Part shown: piece by piece, positions 33,773 through 45,337 of the stretch
How the letters are laid out: every line of letters begins with the position of its first letter
Position numbering within the stretch: position 1 is the stretch's first letter
Assembly (NCBI RefSeq): GCF_000350225.1
Contig: NW_005179343.1
Location: forward strand, 124,001 to 188,000
Direction: 5' to 3'
DNA length: 64,000 nucleotides
Origin: Chondrus crispus
Lineage: Eukaryota; Rhodophyta; Florideophyceae; Gigartinales; Gigartinaceae
Notes under the pieces: generated by a model
The model's input: only the letters and a program-made list of their open reading frames with translations
The model's database searches: none
What the model was told of the DNA's origin: nothing
Program-made: the position numbers and the translations under genes

Positions 33773-34320
33773 TTTGGGACCCACTGCAGCAGGAGCACGT
33801 AATGTATCACTGTGTTGTTTGTGCTTCTTGATAAGAGATAGAGGGATTTGAAGGATTTGAAGGTACAGCACGCCGTGTTCTGACACTTACTGAGGCGTGG
33901 AATGCAGGAGGGCCAAGCGATACGCGACTGCAAGCGGGCGATGAACACGCAGGCAAAGTGGACGGATGTAGAGAAAGGCGCGTCAAGGCACACGCAGATT
34001 AAAGAATGAGACGTGGTCCAGAGAGGTTTGGGCAGTATCACGAGGCGCGAAAGGGTGTGAGAAATGAAAGGAGCAAGAAACAGGTAGATTGTAGGCTTCA
34101 GAGAAGGGTTTCGTGGTGGAGTAAGGCGAAGGCAATGGGCGTGGGGGTGGTCGGCGTTCGTGATTGACTCGAATGTAGGGCGGCAACCATTTGTCCAATG
34201 AAAATGAATGAACATGGAAAATGCTCCGTTCTTTTGCTGGAATGTAGGTCTGTGCGTCATAAAGATGTTCTCTGCACCATTGGGCTACAATGAGCTGACA
34301 AAAGGGGCAATTCTAAGGCC

Positions 34321-34401
34321 CAAATGCTCACTTAAGTGCGCATTTGGTAACTTTACGCATTTCTTGAAAACTGTCAAATGCTCACTTAAGTGCGCATTTG
34401 G
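34321..34401. repeat. Subterminal palindromic repeats, right end of YqaJ element
   Basis: Two identical 27-bp copies at 34321-34347 and 34375-34401. Each starts CAAATGCTCACTTAAGTGCG and ends CATTTGG. Each is a near-perfect palindrome centred on CTTAAG. The second stops directly before the terminal CGTACTAGGG. Confidence 0.88.
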
Positions 34402-34900
34402 CGTACTAGGGATATGGACCAAGTGCGAATGGAAAGGATTTTGTTTTCTGTGCTTAGCGGGAAAGGTGGTGGAGGAGGTGATACACTCCAGAAATTATGC
34501 AAAAATCCCGGTTGGTAATTAAGCATCATTTGAAGATTAGATACGCAACGGTTGCAATCTTTGTGCACGTTCCCACGTGATGCCAAGCCCCGCTGATGAC
34601 CAAATTGGTGACAATGAAAACTGGAAATTAACGCAAATTCAACCGTGGTGACGCGCGCTGGCTCAACGAACTCCATCGGGCACAGCAGTGGCGTCTTCCT
34701 TTCACGGACATTCCAACGACATGCTTTTTATTGTAACCAACTAGGTATTGCCTGAGTATCTCCACCGGCAAAAACATGTAACGGGAATACCATATCTATG
34801 AGATTTTTTCTTCACTTTTTTCTACTGATTCACGAAGTATCTGTGATTAATGTCTCCAAATACTCTTTAATCACTACGGATTCAGCGTCTAGATCGCCTT

Positions 34901-36643
34901 TTACGCCCAGCGTTTATATGGGCTGGATCGCTTCTCTTTGAATCCGCTCAACGCACTCCAAACTTGCCAATACCGCTTTGCAGATACTCCCAGGTGCAGA
35001 AAGCAGCCGGTCTCATCCTTGCCTGCGACAGTTTTCGCCGATCTTCCATAAGACGCACACAAGACATGGAAGATAATTATCCCCCTGAGCTCGTCAATTC
35101 CCACGAGATCCTGGCCTCTTTCAGAAAGCGCTCTGTTAATTCACATTCTCAGCTTCTCCAGCAAGCTTTGTGGTAAGAAAATATCGAGAGCTTCAAGTCG
35201 TGAAAAGGAAGCAGTCTCACTTCTTCCAACGTCATTTCCGAAACCTGTAGTAAATCCAGAAAATGATCTCACTTTCCGACGCGTACCACCTTGCACATCC
35301 CGTTCCACCTTTCGCAATATTTCACTTACCTCCAGTACATATCGTGGCTCTACACGTCGTTCTTTGTCCACATCATCCACTTCTATTGAAAGTGAGGCGA
35401 ACGGACTACAGTAGACCCAGTTAGGCAATCTACCAGTAGGACCACGATCTCTTGAGGAGCCTCCTCAAGGGCAGTTGTCGCTTGAGCCGCACTGGTACTC
35501 AAATCATACACATACCTGGATCTTTGGGTAAACATGATGTTCGATTCAGCAACAAGGGCATCAGAATGCTCAACTTCGTGTGACCGCGTGCCTGGTACAA
35601 TACTTTGCTCAAGATGTCAGGCGAGACAATTAAGACTTGTGTCAGATTGCTGGCGTGCGGTCAAACCAGTATCGTTTCCTTCACCGCAGTCTGCATTACG
35701 AATGCAATCATCTTGCTCAGCATTACAGTCGTCGTCCAAAGGCTCTGCAAAAATTCCCGAATCCATGTCTTCAAGAGCGGAGGTGTTAGCGTTGTTCCCA
35801 AAGATGGGGACACACGCATCTCCGGTTCATCTGATACTGTCTCATTCATAAAATTTGCATGGAGCATTTCATCAGATGTTAGGCTTTCGTGGTCCGAACC
35901 TTCCTGATTTCGATCGCCAATAGAAGAACTATCCAGAACCTCAAGGAAGTCTTGAGAAAACGGAACATCATTTTCATCTGAGATTCTGAGTGAAACAAAA
36001 TGGGAATAGGTCGCAGTGATGCGTCTACGCGCACGTGCGTGTACGCCTCGTCGCTGAGATCGGCGAGGTAAACTCATATTATCCTAAAATTGATTTGAAT
36101 TGTCATTCTGATTACTGCATTCACCCCTTTCCGTTGAAGTCGTTTCAATGCCGGACGCACTCGGTAAAGTTGTTCTGCGGAACTGTACGTCGGCTGTTGT
36201 GTAGTTTTCTCGATCTAAAGAGCCGGTTGCAGATATTGGCTGCACAGAGGTGATTCTTGGTAACAACTCTGCATTGTTGTTGTGCTCTTCTTGGTCACGA
36301 CGTAAAAACGTAGTGCCATTGGTGTCGGACTATTGATATCAGCTCCTGTATTGCCATATCTCTGCAAGGGAGGACAATTCGGGAGCGAACAGTTCCTGAC
36401 CGGAGAGGAAGGGATGCTAGATGACGACATACCATTGGAATTAACGGAATTGTTTGCGGGGATCGGGTGATTGGCTTGGATAATGGCAAGGTCGATGGTG
36501 CTGGGCGAAACGTGAGTGTCAAATGAGCTCTCAAAGACATGCCCGTCATCTGCAGAGACAGGCGTTCGCTTCATTAGGGGACGAATGAAAGGGTTTATCC
36601 CGCAATGGGCACAAGATGTGACGAGCGAAGTCGCGCGAATCAT
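34901..36643 (-). pseudogene. Degraded transposase relic, possibly piggyBac-like
   Basis: Minus-strand pieces in several registers. From 35428 to about 34904: RRVEPRYVLEVSEILRKVER, LEALDIFLPQSLLEKLRM, then after a stop VGIDELRGIIIFHVLCASYG and LGVSAKRYWQVWSAL. Upstream (36643-35661) are Ser/Asp-rich pieces that would be the N terminus. The order FLPxSLL, then an ELRGxxIFHxL helix, then YW recalls the N-terminal half of piggyBac transposases, including GLDDLYRYVAVLL in the YqaJ protein. No catalytic core follows before the end, so it is truncated and broken. The family assignment is tentative. Confidence 0.35.
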
Positions 36644-36807
36644 CGGTGACTTCAGTGAAGGTGGAGATGAGAAAAGTTGACAAAGCGGCGGCGTTCTCCA
36701 ATCACTGGTGATCTCTCATATTTTATCACGAAATTTTGGTGAACATATTTTATCACTTTGGCATCAGCGGGATACTGTCGGATATACGGTCCGATGGGGT
36801 GGTCCTA

Positions 36808-39212
36808 CAGTGTAAAGGTAGGTGGCCCTAATTCTTGGCCACCGGTAGTAATTTAAAAAACAAAACTAGGAAATGAGGGCCGGAGAACATGGTTTCTGGA
36901 CCGTTGGAATCGTGACTTGAAGCTCTATCAAAGTCCACCAATCGTTTCCGCTAAAGCGAAACGCCACCAAAGAAAGGTGACAGGCAACATTCCACACTGA
37001 AGCAAGGGAAATTTGGCAAAAAGTGCCTAAAGATCGGTCACTGATCGGAATTGGCCCGGTGGACTGCCAAAATTATGTAACGTTTATTGGGTCCACGTCA
37101 CTCACTCGATCCACCACCGCCTGTTGCAGCATCGTGTGCGCGACGTGCAGCAATGAGTTTGGCAGAAGCTCGTCGTTCTCCGAGGGGTCGCACATGATTT
37201 CTATATGTTTCTATCGATTCCCCACATTGCTTTGCCCTCCTCAGCTCCACAAACTCTCGCAGCAATGCCCTCCTTTTCTCCCACGCCACTACTTTCCTCT
37301 GTTCCACCAATTCCTTCTGCTTGGCGACCAATTTCGCCGATGCTGTGGCACGTCTTTTGCGATTGACATGCGCTTCAATCAGAGTCAGGGCATTCGCTGA
37401 CGTCATGACTTGGCCGCATGTAGTGTCAACATATCCCCTTGACTGTAGAACAGCTTCTTCGCCAAGCACTTGTTCCCTTAGCACTGCCCTTTTATTTTCA
37501 AATAAATCAGCTAACTGGCCCTCATCCAGTATTTTTTCTAAACTGCCAGGCGCGGCTGGGCGTGGAACAGATAGGAGCTTCCGACTGTCGAGAGGCCATA
37601 ATCCCGCTCTGCAAAATGCTGCCTTGATATTTCCCCAAGACAATGCTTTCTCATATGCATGCCTTATTAGCATGCATAATTTAAAGACATCCCAACTCTC
37701 ACCTTCCTCCCTTGTAGAAACTGAATTCATGACTTTGTTCAGTTCTCCCTTGAACACACTGAACACTACCACGTCTAACGGTTGTGTCTTCCCGCTGGTA
37801 TGGGCGGGCAAAGCGTACACGATGATGTTGCCTTTATGAAACAACTGTAGAACACCAAGTGATAAATGAGAGCGGTAAGCATCATAAATGAGTAGAACCT
37901 TCCTCCCATTTGCTGTCAATTCGCTAACACTGTCCACAAAACAGCGTGCCCAGTTGAGAAAATTCGTTTGATCAACGCCTCGGCAATCCTCACGCAGTGC
38001 ACCAAGAGAACCCCGCGGTAGTACGCATAAAGGTGTTTCTGACACCACAGTTCCATGATGCAACACATTCCTGAAAGGAATTCTTTTTCCTTTAAAAACG
38101 AATAGACATGGCCCTGTACTGCCAGCTGCGGATATTGTGGGCATCATCGTTACTCTCTTGTCGTACGAGAAGCGGGGGACTTTTATGTCTTGCGAGCAAC
38201 TGCGGGGCATAATTTTTCTTGATCTTGACCTGGCATTGACATCCTTGCTAGGTGTAACTCCACACTCGTCCAAATTCCACATACGTTCAGCGTCGATGTC
38301 GTATTCAGCAATTATTCTCTCGACGGTAGCAAAATGCGTGGCCAAGACCTCCCCACTACATGCGGCGAATCTCTCGGCTTCTTGCTTTGTTGGTTTCGAA
38401 ATTTTGATGAGTTTGTTGTGCCTATTAATGAAGTTTCGTACCCACTTTCTACCCGGTTGTACCTCGCGAAATGGCAGTAACGCTTGTCTTGCTGGCGTCA
38501 TGTGAGACACCATGATTGCGACGGCCTGTCTCACATGATGGGAGTCCATCGGTATTCCTTTGTTTGCGTAATCAGTAAGGAGAGCGAGAATTGGTGTCTA
38601 TTCTTGATCAGTTAGCGCGCCTGGTCGCCCAGCCTGCTTCGTAATTGTTTTGTTTAGCGTTGCTGCGGCGTACTGGACTGTGGACCGCGGAATTTGAAAC
38701 CACTTTGCGGCATCTCTTGCGGACATTCGGCCTGCCCGGCACTCTTGAACCGCAAGACATTTGCGGTCTTCACGGCGCCGAGGTACATGCGGACGGCGCA
38801 TAATGCCGTCTGATGCTATCGCAGGGATGGAAAATTGAGGAGAAGGAACAAGGAAAAGTGGGGGAACAGTGAAAGGAGGGCTGCAATTCTAGTTTGGTGC
38901 CTGCTTGTGAATGAGAAGGCGGGGTTATGGCGACATTGATCCCAGAAACCCGCCCTCTCACTGTATTCATGAGGATCTAGGATCTGATAGATCGTATTCC
39001 GCTGTTTTGGACACAGCTGAATCGATTGGTTTGATTTGTTTTTGAATTCCACTACATGTTTTGGCACAACCGCATTCAGAAGAGATGAGAAGGGCCATTG
39101 TGTGGACCGAGAGTGCATAATTATTATAATTTCGATTATTATTACGTAACGAACAAGGTGGCCAAATGATTAGGGGCACTGGCCAAGAATTAGGGCCACC
39201 TACCTTTACCCG
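36808..39212 (-). mobile_element. pogo/Tigger-like transposon with TIRs and TA duplication
   Basis: A 2405-bp element. The left end starts CAGTGTAAAGGTAGGTGG and continues CCCTAATTCTTGGCCA; the reversed right end starts CGGGTAAAGGTAGGTGG and continues identically. This gives a TIR of about 34 bp with two mismatches. TA lies on both sides (36806-36807 and 39213-39214), the duplication made by the Tc1/mariner/pogo superfamily. It contains one transposase gene, on the minus strand, that is complete apart from a single stop. Confidence 0.92.
37098..38801 (-). pseudogene. pogo/Tigger-like transposase with one in-frame TAG
   Basis: About 567 codons from 38801 to 37098 in one register, broken only by TAG at 38598-38600. 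Before it lies a Psq-type helix-turn-helix (SARDAAKWFQIPRSTVQYA). After it comes the CENP-B-type region (GIPMDSHHVRQAVAIM, then RKWVRNFINRHN), then the DDE_1 core with three Asp: WNLDECGVTPS, VLLIYDAYRSHL and TQPLDVVVFSVFK. AGLWPLDSRKLLSVPRP and a basic coiled-coil-like C terminus follow. Length and order are those of a complete pogo transposase. An ATG at 38549 lies after the stop and would give a 483-residue protein lacking the first DNA-binding domain. The single stop may be a recent mutation or a sequence error. Confidence 0.9.
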
Positions 39213-39479
39213 TAGCGACTGACGGGGCTTGGATATTGACTCGGGCAGCAGGCTCGCGCAGAGCTTGCGCTGCTCTCGATAGCGCGAGCTGCGCGAGGCG
39301 GAACAGCAGAACTCGCGGGTTAGGGGTGGAAATTGTTGCAGTATGCTAACAAGATATGTTTATTCTGTCCAATCTTTTTCTCCTTCAAGCTGTAGCTCGT
39401 AGTTCGCTGCTAAGATATTCGCCGTCGTTCTCGCTTGCTCAATTGACTGTCAGTTATCAATTGAGCAATACAGACAGTG

Positions 39480-42240
39480 CGAAATCCTCGACCTTCCGCC
39501 ATCTCCTTATCGTCTACTGCCACCCTCATTTTTAGCGCAGGTGAATTGCAAATTAGATCAATGCACACGGAACCTCGCCATTGGATAGGGGATCTCATAA
39601 AGGTCTATGACAATACAGTTCGATTATCGGGGATTTCTGATGATGTAAGTCGAGGAAAATTGTCCCAGTTCGCATGGTCTCCGTTGGAAGCGCATTCCTC
39701 TGAAAGAAATCGAATAATCCATTGCTACACGGGCACGTTGAGATATTCATTGTCGAAGAATCTTTCTAGTGGTTCGCATTTCCCCGCTCAGTCAGTTCGT
39801 CGGCTGGGTTGTCCTGTGACCATATCCATCTAACACAACTGATATGCTGTCGTCCATAGGCTTCTAACGCCGCCTCTACATCGATCATCAATATCTTCTG
39901 TAGTAGTCGTCGATTTTACAATCGTCTTAAAAAGAGTGGCCGATTTTGTAAACATCGCCAAAGGAAGCTTATGTTTCATGATGCGTCGCAGATCGTGCCG
40001 TTAGAGGAAGGCAAAATCAAAACCATCGGCAAAGGCGAGGACTTGAGCACCCGTAACATAATGAGTGACGCGGCGGCCCTTGTCGCTAGCGATATGCAAG
40101 AGATTCACGCGTCCAGACTAGTCGGAAAGGACTATGACAAAGCCCAACTGTGGCTTGAGATCGGGGGTGTTCGAGACGAACGAATCTGTATACACTCTGC
40201 CCAAGACCGTATTGTATTTGTAGCAAAATCACCCCCAACGGATAGGGGCGTCTGCACAGTTCGGGGAAGACCCTGTCGGGCGAGAACACGGGGGATGCAC
40301 AGCCAGCTACGGAACCGGGAAGCGGGCCCGGGTAGCGTTGTAGCGCCTGGACGGATGACGACGCGCGCACGCGCGGGTCGATCTACGCCTCGACACCCCG
40401 CAGCAGCACTGGGTACCGTACTAACGCTGACGGGCGGAGGCAGATCTAGGCTCGCTCGCGTGCTTGCGTGTCTCGTACCCGCTTAGTTCCGTCTAGACGC
40501 GCGCTGAAAAGGAGCGCTAGTTTAGAATAGGCCGTGCAGCGGACCTAGACGGAAGGTCGTGGACAAGGCCGTGCTTGTCCCCCTTCGCCACCGCTGGTCC
40601 ACTCCGCTATTTGATATACATGGCAATCTATCATAACATTACAGTACCGAAGTACTGTAGCGGACTACTGTAGTGCAGGTCGGACTCCATTGTAACGCTG
40701 TCAGGCGTCGGGGCTGACAGCACACGTGTGCACGTCGCGCATAGAACATGTGGGTATGCTAGCATCACACACGTGTAGTACACGTGTGCACGTGTGTGTA
40801 CGCGCCCCCGTACACATGGGGTACAAGCGCGGTACACGTGGTGTACACGTGTGCGCGCGCGCGGCTCGTATTGATCTCATCTAAATCTTCTTTTGAACCG
40901 CCGTTATGCTACAGTATTCTATCTTGTGCTTTCGAATGCCTCGTGTTGCTGTACTGTGAATATGACGAATAACCTCGTCGATTTTCAGAACGTCCTTTCG
41001 TCCCGATTTATTTTCAATGACTTGAGCGGCAAGATTGACATAAGAGGCAATTTTGGGTCGGGTATGGACAACCCGAGCCAGCTCCTACCGTTTAGAACGG
41101 TATTGTTTGTACGTGCAGTCAAGTTGTAGTTTTTTCGTCTTCGTGGCAAAACGCCTTTGGTGCGTAATGGATCCGTACTCTGTACGGTTGATAATCGACC
41201 GCATCCACGTTCGCCGGAATTGAAATCATTTCGATTACGGCGAATGTGGTTGAGTCTAATTCTCGTTTGTTTGGACCAAAGCGGGAGACCTTTTCGAATG
41301 CGGGGGTGCCAGTGCCGATGGTATCATCTACGTACGCACCGGTACTACCTGATATCTCGTCATGAAGTAACTTGAAAACAGAGAGAGGTTACTAGCGGTA
41401 TGTGTCATATCGAGATCTTCCGTCAAGTGCCTGGTAAACGTGACGTGGCAATAGTCTCTTGAGTCTGAAATATCATATAGGAGCTTAAGAACGTGCAGAG
41501 ACTGGTTCTTTGATAGCCTAAATTCGCGCAACGGTTTCACATAAACCTCTCGCATCAACTTGTCTGCTGATTGTAGGTAGGCTTGCGACACGTCCAGAGA
41601 CCCGATGCAAAAACCGAAAATGGCTGCAATGCCCATTAGCACGCAAATAGTGGACTGGCGCAAATTTTTTCTGTCGTGTACCAATAGGTTCTTTCGATAT
41701 CGTTATGCCCTTGGACAACATATCGCGCCTTGTAGACTTCTTGTTCAGTCTTTAATTTTTGATGGCGAGGACAAAATGACCGCCAAGAATATTTGCGTTT
41801 TCAGGAATACCTTTCTTACAAATAATTTCGTAAACTACGCGGCTGGCGAGTTCTTCCATCTCCTGCTTCTTTGGCATGTCAAAAATTACAGAATGTGCAC
41901 GAGGATCGGCACGGTGTAAAACCTCAGTGACAAAATCGCTGGGGTCGATTGGATCGAAATTGGGCAATTCCGTCGAAAAGTCTTTGCAGCTCCTTATCTC
42001 CTTGGCATTGTGGTGCTGGAATAACCTGGGCACTTTTGAACTGTTTCTCCGTTCTCTTCCAGTCGACGTAAACCTTCTCGTTGATGATCCTTCGGACGGC
42101 ATACAGACCTTTCCATTCGGGCTCATTTTCAAGGTGAACTAAAGCATCGTCGCCAGGTTCGATGTTGTACTTTGTCGCGAGTCGGAGTTTAGCCTTGATT
42201 GCATGTCTGATGCTCGGTCATAAAAATTGCACTAAACTCA
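39480..42240 (-). mobile_element. Ty1/copia retroelement fossil
   Basis: Minus-strand remnants of a copia-type pol region. The region upstream of and within reverse transcriptase lies at about 42130-41330, and a tail resembling the end of RNase H lies near 39800. The order on the minus strand is right for one element, but GC-rich unrelated DNA lies between the parts. No LTRs were found. It is old and heavily broken, with many interruptions. Confidence 0.55.
40727..40862. repeat. Alternating purine-pyrimidine tract
   Basis: Dense ACACGTGTGCACGTGTG-type blocks, repeated GTACACGTG and a terminal CGCGCGCGCG run. Such sequence is prone to Z-DNA or cruciform formation. No gene is seen. Confidence 0.75.
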
Positions 42241-42268
42241 GCAGAGTTTAGTGCAATTTTTATGACCG
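42215..42268. repeat. Perfect hairpin, 25-bp arms, 4-base loop
   Basis: The left arm 42215-42239 (starts CGGTCATAAAAATTGCAC) is the exact reverse complement of 42244-42268; the loop is AGCA. It lies at the upstream edge of the copia fossil. Confidence 0.93.
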
Positions 42269-44160
42269 CTACCGTACCGGGCGGGCGTCAGGAGCCCTGC
42301 CCGACTACAGTAGTACGACGTTAACCGATACGGTACATACGTGGCCAGTACGTGTATAATTGGCCACGTGGGCACCCACGTGTAGTTATTGGCACCAGCT
42401 AGTGCAGTTTTACAAGTGGTGCGCGACTGATCCGCGGGTTAGTAGAGTAGTTTAATTCTAGTTTCCGTAAGCTACCGCAAGCTGGATACAGTGAGTACAG
42501 CTCCTGTAGTCCATCCGGAGCCACCGTCTCACTAGGGGGTATAGGATTGGGAGGTTCCGGGCTGGAGGTAAACTGAGGCATCCACCTCCCCTACTTCTAA
42601 TCCAATCTGTCCTTTTCCGGTACGCCCAGTAAGGTATATAGACATCTAAAAGATGTTTGTTGGATGCATGGCCCTGGAAATGCTTAATAGATGCCTCAAA
42701 GAGACACCGTTTAAAGATAACTTTTGGATGTTGTTTGGATGCCCTTTAAATCTATTTTAGATCTTAGTTGGATCTTTTCAGGTACATTTTGGATGTTTAT
42801 TGGCTCAGAACAGATGCATTCTGGATACATCATGGACGCTTGTGTACGCAGAGTCTGCCCCAATGGTGTCATGACAAGTGGTGCATTTGCGATGGTGCAT
42901 TGCAACATACCCAAATTTGACAAGTGTCATTAGGAGAACGCCCGTTGCACAAGATAGATAGATTGATACGATTGGCTCTTGTTAGCTCATCTTTCATTCG
43001 CACTATTGGTTTACAAATGTGTTTACATTCTCATGTTTCCTGTCATTGTTGTAATTTCTGGATTCCCTGAGATTTCCTTGTGGGCGCGCGCACCTCTTCT
43101 TCCGCGGGGACGAAGAAACCGGGGCGGCCGGGCGGGCTAGGTTACAAGCGCCGGTTCATAGAGACAGCGCCCATGCCTTCCTTCCTGAAGGTTGGCGCGC
43201 ACCCGATTTTGGCTGCGAACACGTCGCGCAACGCCCCCTCCAAGAACGTTCTTCGCGCGAAAGCACATCGCGCCTTCTCCGTCCTACATGCGTGCGAATG
43301 GGAGCGCAGCAGCACCGACGTCTCCCCCGCCACGCTCCGCGCGGCCGTGCGTGACTTGCCGACGGCCCAAGCCAACGCACGACGCGCAACCACGCAAGCC
43401 CTGCGCATGCCGCCGTGCGCCACAGTGCCGTGCTGGACTCGCTCCCCGGCTCAAACAAAGTCGCCACTCGTCATCATTAGAGCGCCGCACATCCCGCCGC
43501 GCCTCCCTTCAGCGGCAGCACGCACCTTCCACGCCCCATGCGGAACGCGGACGCCGCCCCCTGCGCTCAGTCATTATTCGTAGCATGTATTATTCCTGTT
43601 CAATAGTTGTCCGCGAGTTCAATGTATCAGAAAAACCATTGAAATGACACGATAGTCAGTGAATGTTTCTTGCAATGCAACCATGTTCAAATCAGAGAAA
43701 TGAGTAACGCAGAAGTAATTATACGAAAACCCAAAAGGAGTGTACACCAGACATGACAAGAGGAGCAGTGCATAGAGATGTATTCTGTGTCAAATAGAGC
43801 AATATTTGTGAGGAGTTCTAGAGTCCGAAAAGATCTGATTGATTACGTACCAGAAAACGTCTCAGTTATGCCAGCGATTAGAAGGGAGGCACATATTTGC
43901 AAGTATCTGCAGTGCCAGAGTGAGCGGATCGGAGCGACTGCCGTTCCTGTAAATTGAGTATTGTACCATGTAAAACTGTGGAAATCAACAGATGCGACCG
44001 GAAAAGACAAACGGACCAATACCATAGGTGTCAGCAAGAGAGTTATGGGTTGAGAAGATCACTGGAAGGAGTTTAGAGCAACGTCGAATCTTATCACCTG
44101 AGTCAACGAAATTCACGCGCGATACCACAACCACAACTGAAACTGGAAATGACCCCTTTT
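42269..44160. other. Gene-free stretch
   Basis: Contains a degenerate direct repeat of TTGGATG-type motifs (about 42650-42800) and a GC-rich island (43080-43580) with long frames on both strands but no domain. No gene is supported. Confidence 0.4.
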
Positions 44161-44720
44161 CTACGTAACGATTCTCCTGATTCCCATCAAATCTTGTTTT
44201 GGTATGTCTCGAAAATAGTAGCTTGATTTGCGATCAACCAAGTACGTGCGATCACCAATATCCATAAACCCAAACAGCCTGTCGATGCAAGCGCATGTTT
44301 CCAAAGTTCGCGGTTTCCCGCGTCTCGAGTGCCCATTCTTATATAGCAGTTCCATCCTCTCATCCCTTATGATATCATATTCCCAATCGACGCGCACGAG
44401 GAAAAAAGTCTCAGTTATGTTTGACTCATCTACGAATACTGCAACTTCCCAAATCTCGTCAACGTATCCGAAAAAGGCCTGTACCGGGCTTTCACAATGT
44501 GCGCTTGAATCAGTGCTTTCATTCTCCGATTGAAACAACCCAAAGACGCAAAAGTTTTGTCTTGCGGTTCCGTCTCTCTCCCGGCGACGAAACTCCGTAG
44601 CTGTTTCAATCGTGAATCGCCGTCTTCCCGTAAAAGTTTCACTTTACTGTGAAGCCTTAGTCCACCTAGTCTGCAGTGCGCATAAAACTCCTTCGTGTTT
44701 GTCCGGAAGAACGCCAAGGC
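44161..44720 (-). pseudogene. Unrecognised degraded coding stretch
   Basis: Two minus-strand frames that appear to be one protein. The end of the upstream frame reads KVKLLREDGDSRLKQLRSFV, AGRETEP and PFSDTLTRFGKLQYS. The next frame (from 44538) reads SPVQAFFGYVDEIWEVAVFV, FFLVRVDWEYDI, CACIDRLFGFMDI and DRTYLVDRKSSYYFRDIP. The composition is protein-like, with regular hydrophobic spacing, and recalls the tail region of large DDE-type transposons such as KDZ elements, but I cannot assign it. A frame change lies near 44450-44540. It may be a transposon relic or a broken host gene. Confidence 0.35.
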
Positions 44721-45337
44721 CTGGTCGCGACGACTAGCACTTTTTGTCTCCACACCCGCATGACTGGCTCGCGTCTCGAAGAAAGAGGAGACTGGTCCGT
44801 TCGGAGTTCGACCCTGATGGATTCCACCAGACAGCAACTTCAGGCACAGAAGGGTATGGCTTTTGTGGAACAAGTTCGTCTCTGGATGCTTACGTGACTT
44901 TGCTCTTCCCCCCATCTCCCCAACAAAGCGCTCCATGAAGAACTGCGAGACATTTCGCAATGGACCGAGAAGCAGTACAAAGCACGACGACTCGTAGATA
45001 CTGATAAGAATGAGTGTGCTGGTGACGCGTTGCTCAACATGAGAATCGTCTTGCGAGATAGGGGCCGGATAGTTGCTGATGATACACGAATGATGGACAA
45101 ATCCGTACAAATCCGTACAAATCAGTTTCCTCCGGATTGAAAAGGACGAAGTAGCCTTCGTTGACTGGATCACATTACTTGTGGTACTCACGAATTTGGA
45201 CGGCAGCGAGAGCACAATTTTCGATATGCAGATAGAGAAAAGAAGTAGACAAACTCGATTAATTGTGCACTCATACCCAGCATCCAAATTAATTCCGGAA
45301 TAGCAACCCGCAAGCACGTCGGTATACAACAGTGACG

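Larger units (their letters stand above)
27235..34411 (-). mobile_element. piggyBac-like transposon with transposase-YqaJ nuclease fusion
   Basis: The ends are CCCTAGTAC in inverted orientation: left CC then CTAG at 27237-27240, continuing TACACG after the nested copy 2; right ...GTACTAGGG at 34403-34411. The element is flanked by ATAT at 27231-27234 and 34412-34415, a 4-bp duplication. CCC ends and a 4-bp palindromic target fit piggyBac, though the target is not TTAA; a 2-bp TA reading is also possible. About 4.37 kb remain without the nested copy 2 (27241-30042) and its CTAG duplication. Each end has two palindromic subterminal repeats. The single gene (33772-30417, minus) encodes the fusion protein. 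Confidence 0.75.

Noticed and set aside
39971-40486. 171-codon plus-strand frame
   Set aside because: Its second half crosses GC-rich repeat-like DNA, the first half has no secure family match, and it lies opposite the copia fossil.
43080-43647. Long frames on both strands in a GC-rich island
   Set aside because: Frames of 90-167 codons occur in several registers at once, as expected from high GC, and none has a recognisable domain.
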